The translations under genes were made by a program, and so were the position numbers. The notes beneath the pieces are model-generated. The model did not search any database and was not told the DNA's origin. It saw only the letters and a list, made by a program, of their open reading frames with translations. From Sedimentisphaerales bacterium (GTDB lineage Bacteria; Planctomycetota; Phycisphaerae; Sedimentisphaerales; SM23-30), in assembly GCA_030636065.1 (NCBI GenBank), contig DAOVXR010000011.1:1-15292 (forward strand): DNA of 15,292 nt, given 5' to 3'. The stretch's first letter is position 1. Each line of letters opens with the position of its first letter. Shown here one piece after another: positions 1-6,959 of this stretch.

Positions 1-4
1 AGAA

Positions 5-1528
5 ATGCTTATTAATGTCGCCCAGGAGGAGGAATGCCGTATTGCGGTAGTAGAGGGCCATAAGCTGGAGGAGCTTTATATCGAGCGTGCCAGCGAGCAA
101 AGCCATGTGGGTAATATCTATAAAGGTATCATTACTAATGTTGAGCCGAGTATCCAGGCTTGTTTTGTGGATTTCGGTATCGGCAAGAACGGTTTTTTGC
201 ATATCAGCGACCTTCAGACCAGCTATTTCAGTAAGGGCAGCCACGGCGGCCACAAGGAGCGGGTCGGCCGCAAGCGGCCTCGACGTGATCGGCCTCCCAT
301 TCAGGACTGTCTTAAGCGTGGGCAGGAGCTTATCGTTCAGGTGATAAAGGAGGGCATTGGCACAAAGGGTCCTACGTTGACCACATATCTTTCGATACCG
401 GGTCGGTATCTTGTGTTGATGCCGGGCCTGAACCGCACGGGAATTTCGCGGAAGATAGATGACACTGAAGCCCGAAGTCGGCTCAGGGAAATCCTTAATA
501 CGATTAGTCTGCCAAAGGATATGGGTTTTATTATTCGCACAGCCGGTCTTGACCGTTCGAAGCGGGATATTCAGCGGGACCTTAATTATCTGCTGCGTCT
601 CTGGAAAATTGTTTCAAAACGGATAAAGTCCGAGCCGCCGCCGACGGATCTATATCAGGAATCGGATTTGGTCATTCGTACTATACGGGACGTTTTCAAC
701 AGCAAGATACATCAGATTCTCTGTGATACCGAGGCCACTGTGCGTAAGGTGCGGGACTTTTTGCGGATTGCCATGCCCCGTACTCGCAGCCGGGTCAGCC
801 TTTACAACGGCAAAAGCCCGTTATTCAGTAAATATAAACTTGAAAAGGAAATCGCGAAGATTCAGGCCCGCCATGTTCCGTTGTCTATTGGCGGCTCACT
901 CGTGATCGATTCTGCCGAGGCCCTTGTTGCGATCGATGTCAATAGTGGCAGGTATCGTGTTCATGAAGATGCCGAGTCCACCGCGCATAAAATCAACATG
1001 GCAGCGGCGCCGGAGATAGCGCGGCAACTGCGGCTGCGCGATTTGGGCGGTGTTATTGTGATAGACTTTATTGATATGATAGACCCCAATCATCGCCGGG
1101 ACGTGGAAAGGGAACTCCGCCAGGCCGTCAGCAGCGACAGAGCCAGAAGTAAGATTCTGCGAATGAGCCAATTCGGCTTAGTCGAAATGACTCGCCAGCG
1201 TATGCGGCCGTCGCTGAAAAGCAGTACTTATATGGACTGTCTTCACTGCAAGGGTTCAGGATTGATTAAAACGCCTGAAAGTATGTCAATTGAGGTTATG
1301 CGTCGCGTTCAGTTTGCTGTCGAACGGGAAGATATTGCCAATATTGAGGTCGAGGTTTCGCACGAAGTTGCTATGTTCCTGCAGAACCGCAAACGCGCCA
1401 TCCTGAACGATTTCGAACTGGAAACAAAAAAAATTATTGTCATCAATTCCAATTTCAATTTCAGTAACGATCAGGTGAATTTCACTGCTCACAATTCCCG
1501 CGGCAGTCTGATAAGTTGTGATTTTTGA
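5..1528 (+). CDS. rng: Ribonuclease E/G family endoribonuclease
   Basis: This 507-aa protein is a single-strand-specific endoribonuclease acting in mRNA turnover and rRNA/tRNA processing. The N terminus (MLINVAQEEECRIAVVEG) matches the usual start of RNase E/G, so the ATG at 5 is very likely correct; only four bases precede it, so no ribosome site can be judged. An S1-type RNA-binding region spans about residues 35-130 (NIYKGIITNVEPSIQACFVDFG) and carries a basic insertion at about 77-97. The DNase I-like catalytic region holds the two metal-binding aspartates, D311 (ALVAIDVNSG) and D354 (GGVIVIDFIDM), equivalent to D303 and D346 of E. coli RNase E by their 43-residue spacing. The zinc-link CxxC is C412/C415 (DCLHCKGSG). 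The protein ends soon after the catalytic core, as RNase G does, with no long RNase E-type scaffold tail. It converges with the ACT gene. Confidence 0.96.
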   Translation: MLINVAQEEECRIAVVEGHKLEELYIERASEQSHVGNIYKGIITNVEPSIQACFVDFGIGKNGFLHISDLQTSYFSKGSHGGHKERVGRKRPRRDRPPIQDCLKRGQELIVQVIKEGIGTKGPTLTTYLSIPGRYLVLMPGLNRTGISRKIDDTEARSRLREILNTISLPKDMGFIIRTAGLDRSKRDIQRDLNYLLRLWKIVSKRIKSEPPPTDLYQESDLVIRTIRDVFNSKIHQILCDTEATVRKVRDFLRIAMPRTRSRVSLYNGKSPLFSKYKLEKEIAKIQARHVPLSIGGSLVIDSAEALVAIDVNSGRYRVHEDAESTAHKINMAAAPEIARQLRLRDLGGVIVIDFIDMIDPNHRRDVERELRQAVSSDRARSKILRMSQFGLVEMTRQRMRPSLKSSTYMDCLHCKGSGLIKTPESMSIEVMRRVQFAVEREDIANIEVEVSHEVAMFLQNRKRAILNDFELETKKIIVINSNFNFSNDQVNFTAHNSRGSLISCDF

Positions 1529-1706
1529 GCCGGGTTCGGGCGTGTGCGACAGATCGCGTCCACTGCTGGTCGGCCCATTTTTTTCGACCGAATTTTCGTT
1601 CGATTTGTGGCATTTTACGTCAATAATGCTTCAGAATAGCAAGAAATCGTTAAAATTTATGTTGCCAAAAAGCAACACAGTCGAAAATGTGCGCGATTCT
1701 GCGCGT

Positions 1707-1741
1707 TAATTGCATATAAATGAGCAATTATTGATTTTTTT
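1707..1741 (+). terminator. Probable intrinsic terminator of the RNase E/G gene
   Basis: A perfect 7-bp inverted repeat (TAATTGC 1707-1713, GCAATTA 1724-1730) with a 10-nt loop is followed by a run of seven T at 1735-1741. It lies 180 nt after the RNase stop and just before the end of the convergent ACT gene. The stem is AT-rich and therefore weak. A second small hairpin (GCGC 1691-1694 / 1701-1704) sits immediately upstream. The rest of 1529-1706 shows only a short GTTGC/GCAAC hairpin at 1661-1676 and no gene. Confidence 0.5.
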
Positions 1742-2204
1742 ATCGACTGCGGCGAGAGGGGCTGGGACGCAGTTTTTTCTGTTTTTTACCGGCAATTTTT
1801 TTCTGATTGCCGTTTTTTTCCAGTACTTTGATGGCTTTAGGCAGGTCGGCAACCTTGAGTATGCCTGTGGTTTTGCCGCCACGAGCGCCCGCGGTAACAT
1901 AGCAGTAATTGATGTTCACATGAACTCTCGAAAGCTGCGTTGCAACGTCAGCAAGGGCACCTGGTTTGTTGGAAAGTGTCACGCACAGGACCTCTGTTTC
2001 GTTCACCTGGACGCTGATGTGCTTGAGAATATCGCGGGCATGGTCGGGTTGAGCGGCTACAAGCCGCAGAACACCATGCTCGACCGAATCCATCATGGTC
2101 ATAGCAACTATGTTGACCTTCCCCTTCGCCAACGCGTTGAGTACCTGGGCAAGAATACCCGGCTTATTGATTAAAAAAACTGAAAATTGTGTGGCAACGT
2201 ACAT
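1740..2204 (-). CDS. Tandem ACT-domain protein
   Basis: This is a 154-aa protein made almost entirely of two ACT domains, at about residues 4-70 and 72-130. Each carries the turn typical of ligand-binding ACT domains: NKPGILAQV at 13-21 and NKPGALADV at 79-87. ACT domains usually bind amino acids and control a fused or partner enzyme. No catalytic domain is present, so this looks like a free-standing ligand sensor; the ligand cannot be read from sequence. The last 24 residues (131-154) are an unusual tail rich in lysine and arginine (KKIAGKKQKKLRPSPSRRSR). The start is supported by AGGAGG at 2210-2215, five bases before the ATG. It is the last gene of the lon/STAS/ACT cluster, 56 bp after the STAS stop. 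The ACT assignment is firm; the regulatory role is inferred. Confidence 0.88.
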   Translation of the reverse strand: MYVATQFSVFLINKPGILAQVLNALAKGKVNIVAMTMMDSVEHGVLRLVAAQPDHARDILKHISVQVNETEVLCVTLSNKPGALADVATQLSRVHVNINYCYVTAGARGGKTTGILKVADLPKAIKVLEKNGNQKKIAGKKQKKLRPSPSRRSR

Positions 2205-2206
2205 TT

Positions 2207-2229
2207 TTGCCTCCTATGTTAATCCCAGT
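2207..2229 (-). promoter_or_regulatory. Leader with Shine-Dalgarno of the ACT gene (copy of the STAS leader)
   Basis: Read on the minus strand this is ACTGGGAT followed directly by TTAACATAGGAGGCAA, ending just before the ATG at 2204. AGGAGG (2210-2215) is a full Shine-Dalgarno with ideal spacing. The same blocks precede the STAS gene, separated there by six extra bases and lacking one G, so the two leaders look like copies of one sequence. Confidence 0.7.
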
Positions 2230-2260
2230 GGGCGAAAGTAGTTAAGTCAGGCTCGGCGGT

Positions 2261-2623
2261 TCACAAGGCCTTCAAATGTTCGACAGCCGAGTCAACATCG
2301 CCGAAAAACTCGAAAACACTTTGCAGATTGGTTATCTTGAAAACGCGGTACAGGCCCGGATCGATACCGCTAAGCACCATTCGGCCATCTACAGCGTCTA
2401 ACTCCTGTCGCATTTTCAAAAGCACACTGAGCGTTTGGCTGCTCAACATTTTTATGGTGGAAAAATCCAGCACCAATAACCTGTAGCCCTCTTTACCGAT
2501 CAGGCCGAAGAGTTCTTTGCTGACTTTGTTGACATGATAGGCGTCAAGGATGGTCGGGTCTTTGAAACCAATGATTGTTACGTTGTCTTTTTTTGTCAGT
2601 GTCAGATGCGTTTTGTCGGTCAT
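2261..2623 (-). CDS. STAS-domain protein (anti-anti-sigma-factor-like)
   Basis: This 120-aa protein is a single STAS domain of the SpoIIAA/RsbV kind. In characterised members the domain binds an anti-sigma kinase and is switched by phosphorylation of a serine at the start of helix 2. Here that region reads LDFSTIKMLSSQTLSVLLK; S61 aligns with the SpoIIAA phosphoserine. The classical Asp before it is Leu60 and the Gly after the Ser pair is Gln63, so regulation may differ. The strand VRMVLSGI-like core and the C-terminal helix (SVFEFFGDVDSAVEHL) complete the fold, and there are no membrane segments. The gene lies 125 bp after lon and 56 bp before the ACT gene, same strand. AGGAG at 2630-2634 lies 6 nt before the ATG and supports the start. 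No partner kinase or sigma factor is in the window, so the pathway is unknown. Confidence 0.88.
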   Translation of the reverse strand: MTDKTHLTLTKKDNVTIIGFKDPTILDAYHVNKVSKELFGLIGKEGYRLLVLDFSTIKMLSSQTLSVLLKMRQELDAVDGRMVLSGIDPGLYRVFKITNLQSVFEFFGDVDSAVEHLKAL

Positions 2624-2637
2624 AGGTTGCTCCTATG
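2621..2637 (-). promoter_or_regulatory. Hairpin enclosing the STAS start codon and ribosome site
   Basis: The minus strand reads CATAGG AGCAA CCTATG, a perfect 6-bp stem with a 5-nt loop. The final ATG of the stem is the STAS start codon, and the Shine-Dalgarno AGGAG straddles the stem and loop. If it folds in the mRNA it would hide the start codon. The related ACT leader has the same CATAGG but not the pairing arm. Confidence 0.45.
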
Positions 2638-2654
2638 TTAAAATTTATCCCAGT
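2627..2654 (-). promoter_or_regulatory. Leader of the STAS gene, related to the ACT leader
   Basis: On the minus strand ACTGGGAT (2654-2647) is followed by a six-base insertion relative to the ACT leader and then TAACATAGGAGCAA (2640-2627). Apart from that insertion and one missing G the blocks match 2229-2207. The rest of the 125-bp gap from lon shows no supported gene. Confidence 0.6.
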
Positions 2655-2718
2655 CTCGCGATTTTGTCATTCCAGCCAGCGACCAACGGGAGCGGGTTTT
2701 GCCAACCATGCAAAACAG

Positions 2719-2741
2719 AAAAAGTGGCAATGCCACCTCCT
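2719..2741 (-). terminator. Possible intrinsic terminator after lon
   Basis: On the minus strand GTGGC-ATT-GCCAC (2736-2724) is followed by TTTTT (2723-2719). The stem can be lengthened with G-U and A-U pairs between the upstream AGGAG and the U run. It begins 12 bases after the lon stop. The same stretch contains an AGGAGG (2741-2736), which could instead be read as an orphan ribosome site. Confidence 0.5.
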
Positions 2742-2748
2742 GTGTTAA

Positions 2749-5361
2749 TTATCGAGTTTCCAGCGCGATACGCAAGACTTTCTCGACAGAACGGACGAAT
2801 TCAAACTTCAGACCGCGGGTTACTTCTTTTTGCAGATCGACGAGGTCCTTGCGATTTCTGTCCGGTAAAATCACCGTCTTAATACCGGCCCGTTTGGCGG
2901 CGAGCAGTTTTTCCTTAACACCGCCGATAGGCAGAACATTGCCCCGCAGTGTAATCTCACCAGTCATAGCAATGTCGCACCGTACCGGCCGATTGACAAA
3001 CAGGGATGCCATCGATGTGTACATTGCCAGACCCGCTGAAGGGCCGTCTTTGGGAACCGCGCCGGCGGGAACATGTATATGTATGTTCTGTTTGCTTATA
3101 ACGTCTTCGTCAGACAAGACCTTCCTTAATTGCGACAGAATACCGTTGCTTCTGCTTTTGCTCTTAGTCAAAGCCAGGCTTTTCAATGCGCTCAGGGCAG
3201 TCTGGGCACTTTCCTTCATAACATCGCCGAGTTGACCGGTTAAAATCAATTGTCCTTTACCGGGAATAACAGTCGATTCAACAAAAAGTATCTCACCCCC
3301 GACAGGTGTATAAGCCAGTCCTGTCGCGACTCCCGGTACATTAGTTCGCAGCGCCAATTCCGATTCGTAAGTGGCCGGCCCCAGCAATTTGGGCAATCGG
3401 CCCGCGGAAATGGCGGCGGTCTTACGTTTGTTCGAGGCTATCTCGGCGGCAACAGCACGGCAGATGGCTGCTATCTTACGCTCCAACTCCCTTACACCCG
3501 CCTCGCGGGTATAGGAGTCGATCAGCTTAACGAGAGCGTCCGGTTTGATTTTCAATATTTTTTCGCTCAAACCATTTTCTTTGAGTTGTCTTGGCACAAG
3601 GTATCGCTGGGCTATCAACAGCTTCTCGTTGGCAGTATAGCCGAGCAGTTCCATCACCTCCAGCCGATCCCGCAGGGCGGCCGGGACAGTACCCATATAA
3701 TTGGCCGTACCGATAAACAGAACCCGCGACAGATCGAACGGCTGATCGATAAAGTGGTCGGTAAATGTATCGTTTTGTTCCGGGTCGAGTACTTCCAACA
3801 AAGCCGAGGCCGGGTCGCCGCGAAAGTCCTGTCCGATCTTGTCAAGCTCGTCCAACATAAAAACAGGATTATGCGAACCACATTTTCGCAGTTCCTGCAG
3901 GATACGGCCGGGCATCGCTCCAATATAAGTTCGGCGATGACCGCGGATGTCCGCTTCGTCACGAATCCCTCCGAGTGAGATACGAATGAATTTTCGGCCC
4001 ATGCTCCGGGCAATACTTCGGCCAAGCGAGGTCTTGCCAACACCAGGCGGGCCGACAAAACATAATATAGGGCTGCGGCCGGTAGGGTTGAGTTTGCGAA
4101 CGGCCAGAAATTCCAGAACACGTTTTTTGACTTTCACGAGGTTATAATGGTCGGCGTTGAGAATACGACGAGCACTGTTCAGGTTGAGTTTATCTGTGGT
4201 GCTTTTGGACCAGGGCAATTCGCAGAGCCACTCGATATAATTGCGCGAAACGCCGAATTCCGGACTCATAGTGGGAATTTTGCTCAGTCTGTCCAGCTCG
4301 CGCATGGCCTCGGCCTGGACCTTTTCGGGCATTTCCGCGTTGTCGATACGCTCCTTCAACTCTTCTATTTCCGCGGTCTTCCGGTCGAATTGGCCAAGTT
4401 CTTTCTGGATTGCCTTGAGTTGTTCCTGGAGAAAATATTCACGCTGGCTCTTGTCGATTGACTGGCTGACTTTGCTTTGAATCTTGGCGCTGAGTTCCAA
4501 CAACTCGATTTGACTGGCCAGCGAAACCGAGAGTTTCCGCAGCCGTTCATTTACATCGAAAGTATCGAGAATATCCTGCTTTTGCGGTACATTTATGTTG
4601 ATATTGGCCGCGAGAAAGTCCGCGAGTGCGCCCGGTTCCTCGATGTTGTTCAGGATGACGTGAACCTCGTCAGGGATATTCGGTGATAGCTCAACCATCT
4701 GGTTGGCCATATTCCGTACGTTTGTAACCAAAGCCTCCAGATTGCGGCTGGGTTTGATTTCGGACTCCACAATCTCGATCCGGGCCTTGAGAAACGGCTC
4801 CCGTGCCAACCATTCGGCAACGCGAAAACGCATGAGACCGTGTACCACCAGTGAGTTTTGACCCTCCGGCAGCTTGAGTTTTTTGAGAATTGTAACAATC
4901 GTCCCCACCCGGTGAAGATCATTATAGCCGGGATCATCTGTCTCAGGGTCTTTTTGGGTGAGCGCTCCGATCACCTTGTCTGTTTCACCCGACGATTCGA
5001 TACCGAAAGCACCGCTGGATTCCCGGCCGGCCAATTCGGTCAATAAGCGTTGGCTCCGCGGCCGTCCAACCGCCAATGGGGTAACCGTACCGGGAAAGAC
5101 AACCACGTTTCGCAGAGGAAGGATGCCTATTACCCTGGGAATGCTGAATTCATCGCCAAGCTCATTCGACTGGGTCTGGGGGCCGGAACGCCTGGTTTTT
5201 TTCGGCCCCCGGCCGGCCCGCCCGCCCTGGCGACGCTTTGTCCGCACAGAGGGTGCTTTAGGCAACTCCACAACATTGGCGGTTACGTCCACATCGTCGA
5301 GGTTAATATCGTTGGTGTCAACCTGGTTGATCAGATCGATTTTTTTCTTTTTTCTGGCCAT
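2749..5361 (-). CDS. lon: ATP-dependent protease Lon
   Basis: This 870-aa protein is the AAA+ serine protease Lon, which unfolds and degrades misfolded and short-lived regulatory proteins in the cytoplasm. The N-terminal LON substrate-binding domain starts at about residue 74 (IPRVIGILPLRNVVVFPGTV). It is followed by the helical linker (about 270-390), Walker A GPPGVGKT at 437-444 and Walker B FMLDELDK at 501-508. The C-terminal S16 protease domain has the catalytic dyad S775 (KDGPSAGLAM) and K818 (GGVKEKLL), 43 residues apart as in E. coli. Residues 1-70 are an extra, basic N-terminal extension (K4-7; 40-58 rich in R, K and G). An in-frame ATG at 5472 exists, but a promoter lies between it and 5361, and MARKKKK is the better start. 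There is no Shine-Dalgarno, consistent with a leaderless message. It heads the lon/STAS/ACT cluster. Confidence 0.97.
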   Translation of the reverse strand: MARKKKKIDLINQVDTNDINLDDVDVTANVVELPKAPSVRTKRRQGGRAGRGPKKTRRSGPQTQSNELGDEFSIPRVIGILPLRNVVVFPGTVTPLAVGRPRSQRLLTELAGRESSGAFGIESSGETDKVIGALTQKDPETDDPGYNDLHRVGTIVTILKKLKLPEGQNSLVVHGLMRFRVAEWLAREPFLKARIEIVESEIKPSRNLEALVTNVRNMANQMVELSPNIPDEVHVILNNIEEPGALADFLAANININVPQKQDILDTFDVNERLRKLSVSLASQIELLELSAKIQSKVSQSIDKSQREYFLQEQLKAIQKELGQFDRKTAEIEELKERIDNAEMPEKVQAEAMRELDRLSKIPTMSPEFGVSRNYIEWLCELPWSKSTTDKLNLNSARRILNADHYNLVKVKKRVLEFLAVRKLNPTGRSPILCFVGPPGVGKTSLGRSIARSMGRKFIRISLGGIRDEADIRGHRRTYIGAMPGRILQELRKCGSHNPVFMLDELDKIGQDFRGDPASALLEVLDPEQNDTFTDHFIDQPFDLSRVLFIGTANYMGTVPAALRDRLEVMELLGYTANEKLLIAQRYLVPRQLKENGLSEKILKIKPDALVKLIDSYTREAGVRELERKIAAICRAVAAEIASNKRKTAAISAGRLPKLLGPATYESELALRTNVPGVATGLAYTPVGGEILFVESTVIPGKGQLILTGQLGDVMKESAQTALSALKSLALTKSKSRSNGILSQLRKVLSDEDVISKQNIHIHVPAGAVPKDGPSAGLAMYTSMASLFVNRPVRCDIAMTGEITLRGNVLPIGGVKEKLLAAKRAGIKTVILPDRNRKDLVDLQKEVTRGLKFEFVRSVEKVLRIALETR

Positions 5362-5370
5362 ATATGAAAT

Positions 5371-5399
5371 AATATACTCGTTTCTGATGAGAATGTCAA
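5371..5399 (-). promoter_or_regulatory. Sigma-70-type promoter of lon
   Basis: TTGACA (5399-5394) and TATATT (5376-5371) are separated by exactly 17 bases on the minus strand. The lon ATG begins ten bases after the -10 box, so a start site at the usual distance would leave a leader of roughly zero to four bases. This explains the missing Shine-Dalgarno and argues against the longer reading of lon. No heat-shock operator (CIRCE-like) is visible. Confidence 0.75.
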
Positions 5400-5471
5400 A
5401 TGAAGAAGTTGTGAGAAGATAGTTGTGAGTGGTGAGAAAGAGGGAAAAGAAGAAGAGTTGAACGTCCAACA

Positions 5472-5496
5472 TTCAATCCGCCTGCGGCGGATCGAA
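5472..5496. repeat. Short palindrome upstream of lon
   Basis: ATCCGCC-TGC-GGCGGAT (5476-5492) is a perfect 7-bp stem with a 3-nt loop, flanked by a further TTC/GAA pair. The preceding stretch 5410-5466 is purine-rich with recurrent GTGAG units. Neither part codes for a recognisable product. Confidence 0.6.
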
Positions 5497-5648
5497 TCAA
5501 AGAAATATTGAATAAATGAGGTTCAACTCCAATAAAGTTGATAAAAAATCATTCAAGAGCAGCCCGCTTTGCGGACTGGAGTTTATCGCATTGTAGCAAC
5601 CGGCATAATCATCACGGCTGGTTGCTGCTGCGGAAACGCGTTTCTCCG

Positions 5649-5688
5649 GTGTGCTAAGACACACACGGCCAGGATGGCCGTGGCACAC
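5649..5688. repeat. Nested stem-loop inside the mosaic
   Basis: The outer arms are GTGTGC (5649-5654) and GCACAC (5683-5688). The inner arms are CACGGCC (5664-5670) and GGCCGTG (5676-5682), with loop AGGAT. No T-run follows on either strand, so it is not a typical terminator. Confidence 0.6.
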
Positions 5689-5782
5689 TTTATCTTATTT
5701 TTCGCAACATAAATAGTGGGCTATGCCGGAACATGCCGGAGGCCATAAACTTGTACCTGCGAAGGCAGGTAGCGTTAAACTC

Positions 5783-5806
5783 CAAGGTCTTGTAATCAAG
5801 ACCTTG
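5783..5806. repeat. Perfect 10-bp stem-loop
   Basis: CAAGGTCTTG (5783-5792), loop TAAT, CAAGACCTTG (5797-5806). Six A follow on the plus strand. It could act as a plus-strand structure, but there is no plus-strand gene upstream for it to terminate. Confidence 0.6.
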
Positions 5807-5871
5807 AAAAAAGCATCAACTTTATTGGAGTTGAACCACAAAAGGAGAACCCCCGCTTGACAGCAGGGACT

Positions 5872-5898
5872 AAAACAAATGGTGCGATACATCGCACC
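5872..5898 (-). terminator. Possible terminator of the membrane TPR-like gene
   Basis: The arms GGTGCGAT (5881-5888) and ATCGCACC (5891-5898) form a near-perfect palindrome 25 nt after the stop codon, followed on the minus strand by ATTTGTTTTA. The U-tract is interrupted, so it is a moderate candidate. The right side carries the tag CACCCTAC (5895-5902), shared with two hairpins near 7165 and 7366. Confidence 0.45.
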
Positions 5899-5922
5899 CT
5901 ACTTAACTTTAAAATGGGGCTG

Positions 5923-6915
5923 TCAGACGCCTGCCGCGGCCCGTTGTTCGAGTACGTCCATTTTGTCGCGTACTTCCTGGGCCATACGACTATTGGGATA
6001 TTCGTCGATAATATGTTTGCCAACATTAAGCGCCTGCGTCCATTTTCTCTCCGTTACGAACAGTGAAAACTGCACTCCCATATTATGCAGCTTAGCACGA
6101 AATACGTCCCGTGCCGACTCCTCCAGCGCAGCCGCCTCCGAAGCAGTCAGATATGGATCCAACAGCTTCAGGATTTCAACACCCTGCTCGACATCATTGC
6201 TCTCTACCGTCTGATGTAAGCGGTCCAGCAATTCTTTCTTGTGTCCATCGCGACGCTTTTCGGTCTGCCCCTTCAGAGTCAAAACCTGTTCATCATCAGG
6301 ATACAGTCGTAACAGGTTTTCAACTTCCTTTTGCGCATCACCATAACTATGAATCATCCAGAACGACTCAATATTCTTTATGCTCGATTCAATCTTGTCC
6401 CGCGTGGAAGCATTACGGTAATTCCGCAATTCCTCCCGTAACCGCTGTGCCTCAGCACGGCTGCCGAAACGTCTCTCCAGTTCGTCAATAAGCAGTTCAG
6501 CCGACTCCCACTTCTCTCTGCGAATGTCCTGCTTAATCGCCTCTTTCAGCACAGCCTGATCGTTATCCCGAAAGGCCACCGACTTTATCGCGTCGCTGAG
6601 CAACAGGTTCTCGCTAATCTGGGTAAAAATGGCCTCGTTCTGTCTCTGGCTCGACCTCAGTGAGCGCATATCCTCCGTCATCGCAACGCTGTTCCCACAC
6701 AATTGATGCAGATAACTCACCAGCAGTAAACAGGTCAAACATATACCCGCTACCGCCAATATCACAAAAAACGCCCAACTGACAGCTAAAAGCCCGATTT
6801 CGGACCCGGAGACCATGCCAACCACCCTATTACAGATAAGGCATATCAAGGCTGCTGCGTAAATAATCCCCAATACCAACAAGCCACTTTGTGGCATATC
6901 TTTTGTCATTGCCAT
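5923..6915 (-). CDS. Membrane-anchored helical (TPR-like) protein of unknown function
   Basis: I do not recognise this 330-aa protein as a named family. Residues 10-30 and about 40-68 are two strongly hydrophobic segments joined by a short loop, suggesting a helical hairpin anchor in the inner membrane with the bulk of the protein in the cytoplasm. From about residue 78 it is highly charged and helical. There is coiled-coil character at 80-165, then helix pairs reminiscent of tetratricopeptide repeats (AQKEVENLLRLYPDDEQVLTL at 194-214; WTQALNVGKHIIDEYPNSRMA at 292-312). Such proteins usually act as scaffolds; no catalytic motif is visible. No Shine-Dalgarno precedes the ATG. It is monocistronic, with its own strong promoter about 130 bp upstream and a hairpin downstream. 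The TPR resemblance is by eye only. Confidence 0.8.
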   Translation of the reverse strand: MAMTKDMPQSGLLVLGIIYAAALICLICNRVVGMVSGSEIGLLAVSWAFFVILAVAGICLTCLLLVSYLHQLCGNSVAMTEDMRSLRSSQRQNEAIFTQISENLLLSDAIKSVAFRDNDQAVLKEAIKQDIRREKWESAELLIDELERRFGSRAEAQRLREELRNYRNASTRDKIESSIKNIESFWMIHSYGDAQKEVENLLRLYPDDEQVLTLKGQTEKRRDGHKKELLDRLHQTVESNDVEQGVEILKLLDPYLTASEAAALEESARDVFRAKLHNMGVQFSLFVTERKWTQALNVGKHIIDEYPNSRMAQEVRDKMDVLEQRAAAGV

Positions 6916-6959
6916 TTATAAAACCAATTAAATAAAAAGTGAATATTCGCATTTTCAAC

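Larger units (their letters stand above)
5520..5837. repeat. 318-bp hairpin mosaic bounded by 23-bp inverted repeats
   Basis: The outer arms at 5520-5542 and 5815-5837 are perfect 23-bp inverted copies. Each arm also contains its own small hairpin (TCAACT/AGTTGA). Inside are several further palindromes: CCCGCTTTGCGG at about 5563, GAAACGCGTTTC at 5633-5644, nested stems at 5649-5688, ACCTGC/GCAGGT at 5755-5770 and a 10-bp stem at 5783-5806. No flanking target duplication and no transposase are seen. It could be a non-autonomous element, a chance assembly of intergenic repeat units, or a structured RNA. The short open frames across it look like products of the palindromes and are not called as genes. 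Confidence 0.6.

Noticed and set aside
1710..2174. 154-codon plus-strand frame opposite the ACT gene
   Set aside because: It mirrors the ACT gene, which has clear domains and a Shine-Dalgarno. The plus-strand product has no recognisable features.
2627..2748. Small frame behind the AGGAGG after the lon stop, 28 codons from an ATT or 32 codons from a GTG
   Set aside because: There is no ATG at proper spacing, no recognisable product, and the stretch overlaps a terminator-like hairpin. It may be a relic, so it is mentioned only in the leader finding.
5362..5472. Longer reading of lon from an in-frame ATG at 5472, adding 37 residues
   Set aside because: A well-formed promoter (5399-5371) would lie inside the coding sequence, and the extra residues derive from purine-rich repeat DNA and do not resemble Lon.
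5497..5892. Two minus-strand frames of 63 and 65 codons across the hairpin mosaic
   Set aside because: They run through inverted repeats, have no ribosome sites and read like translated palindromes.
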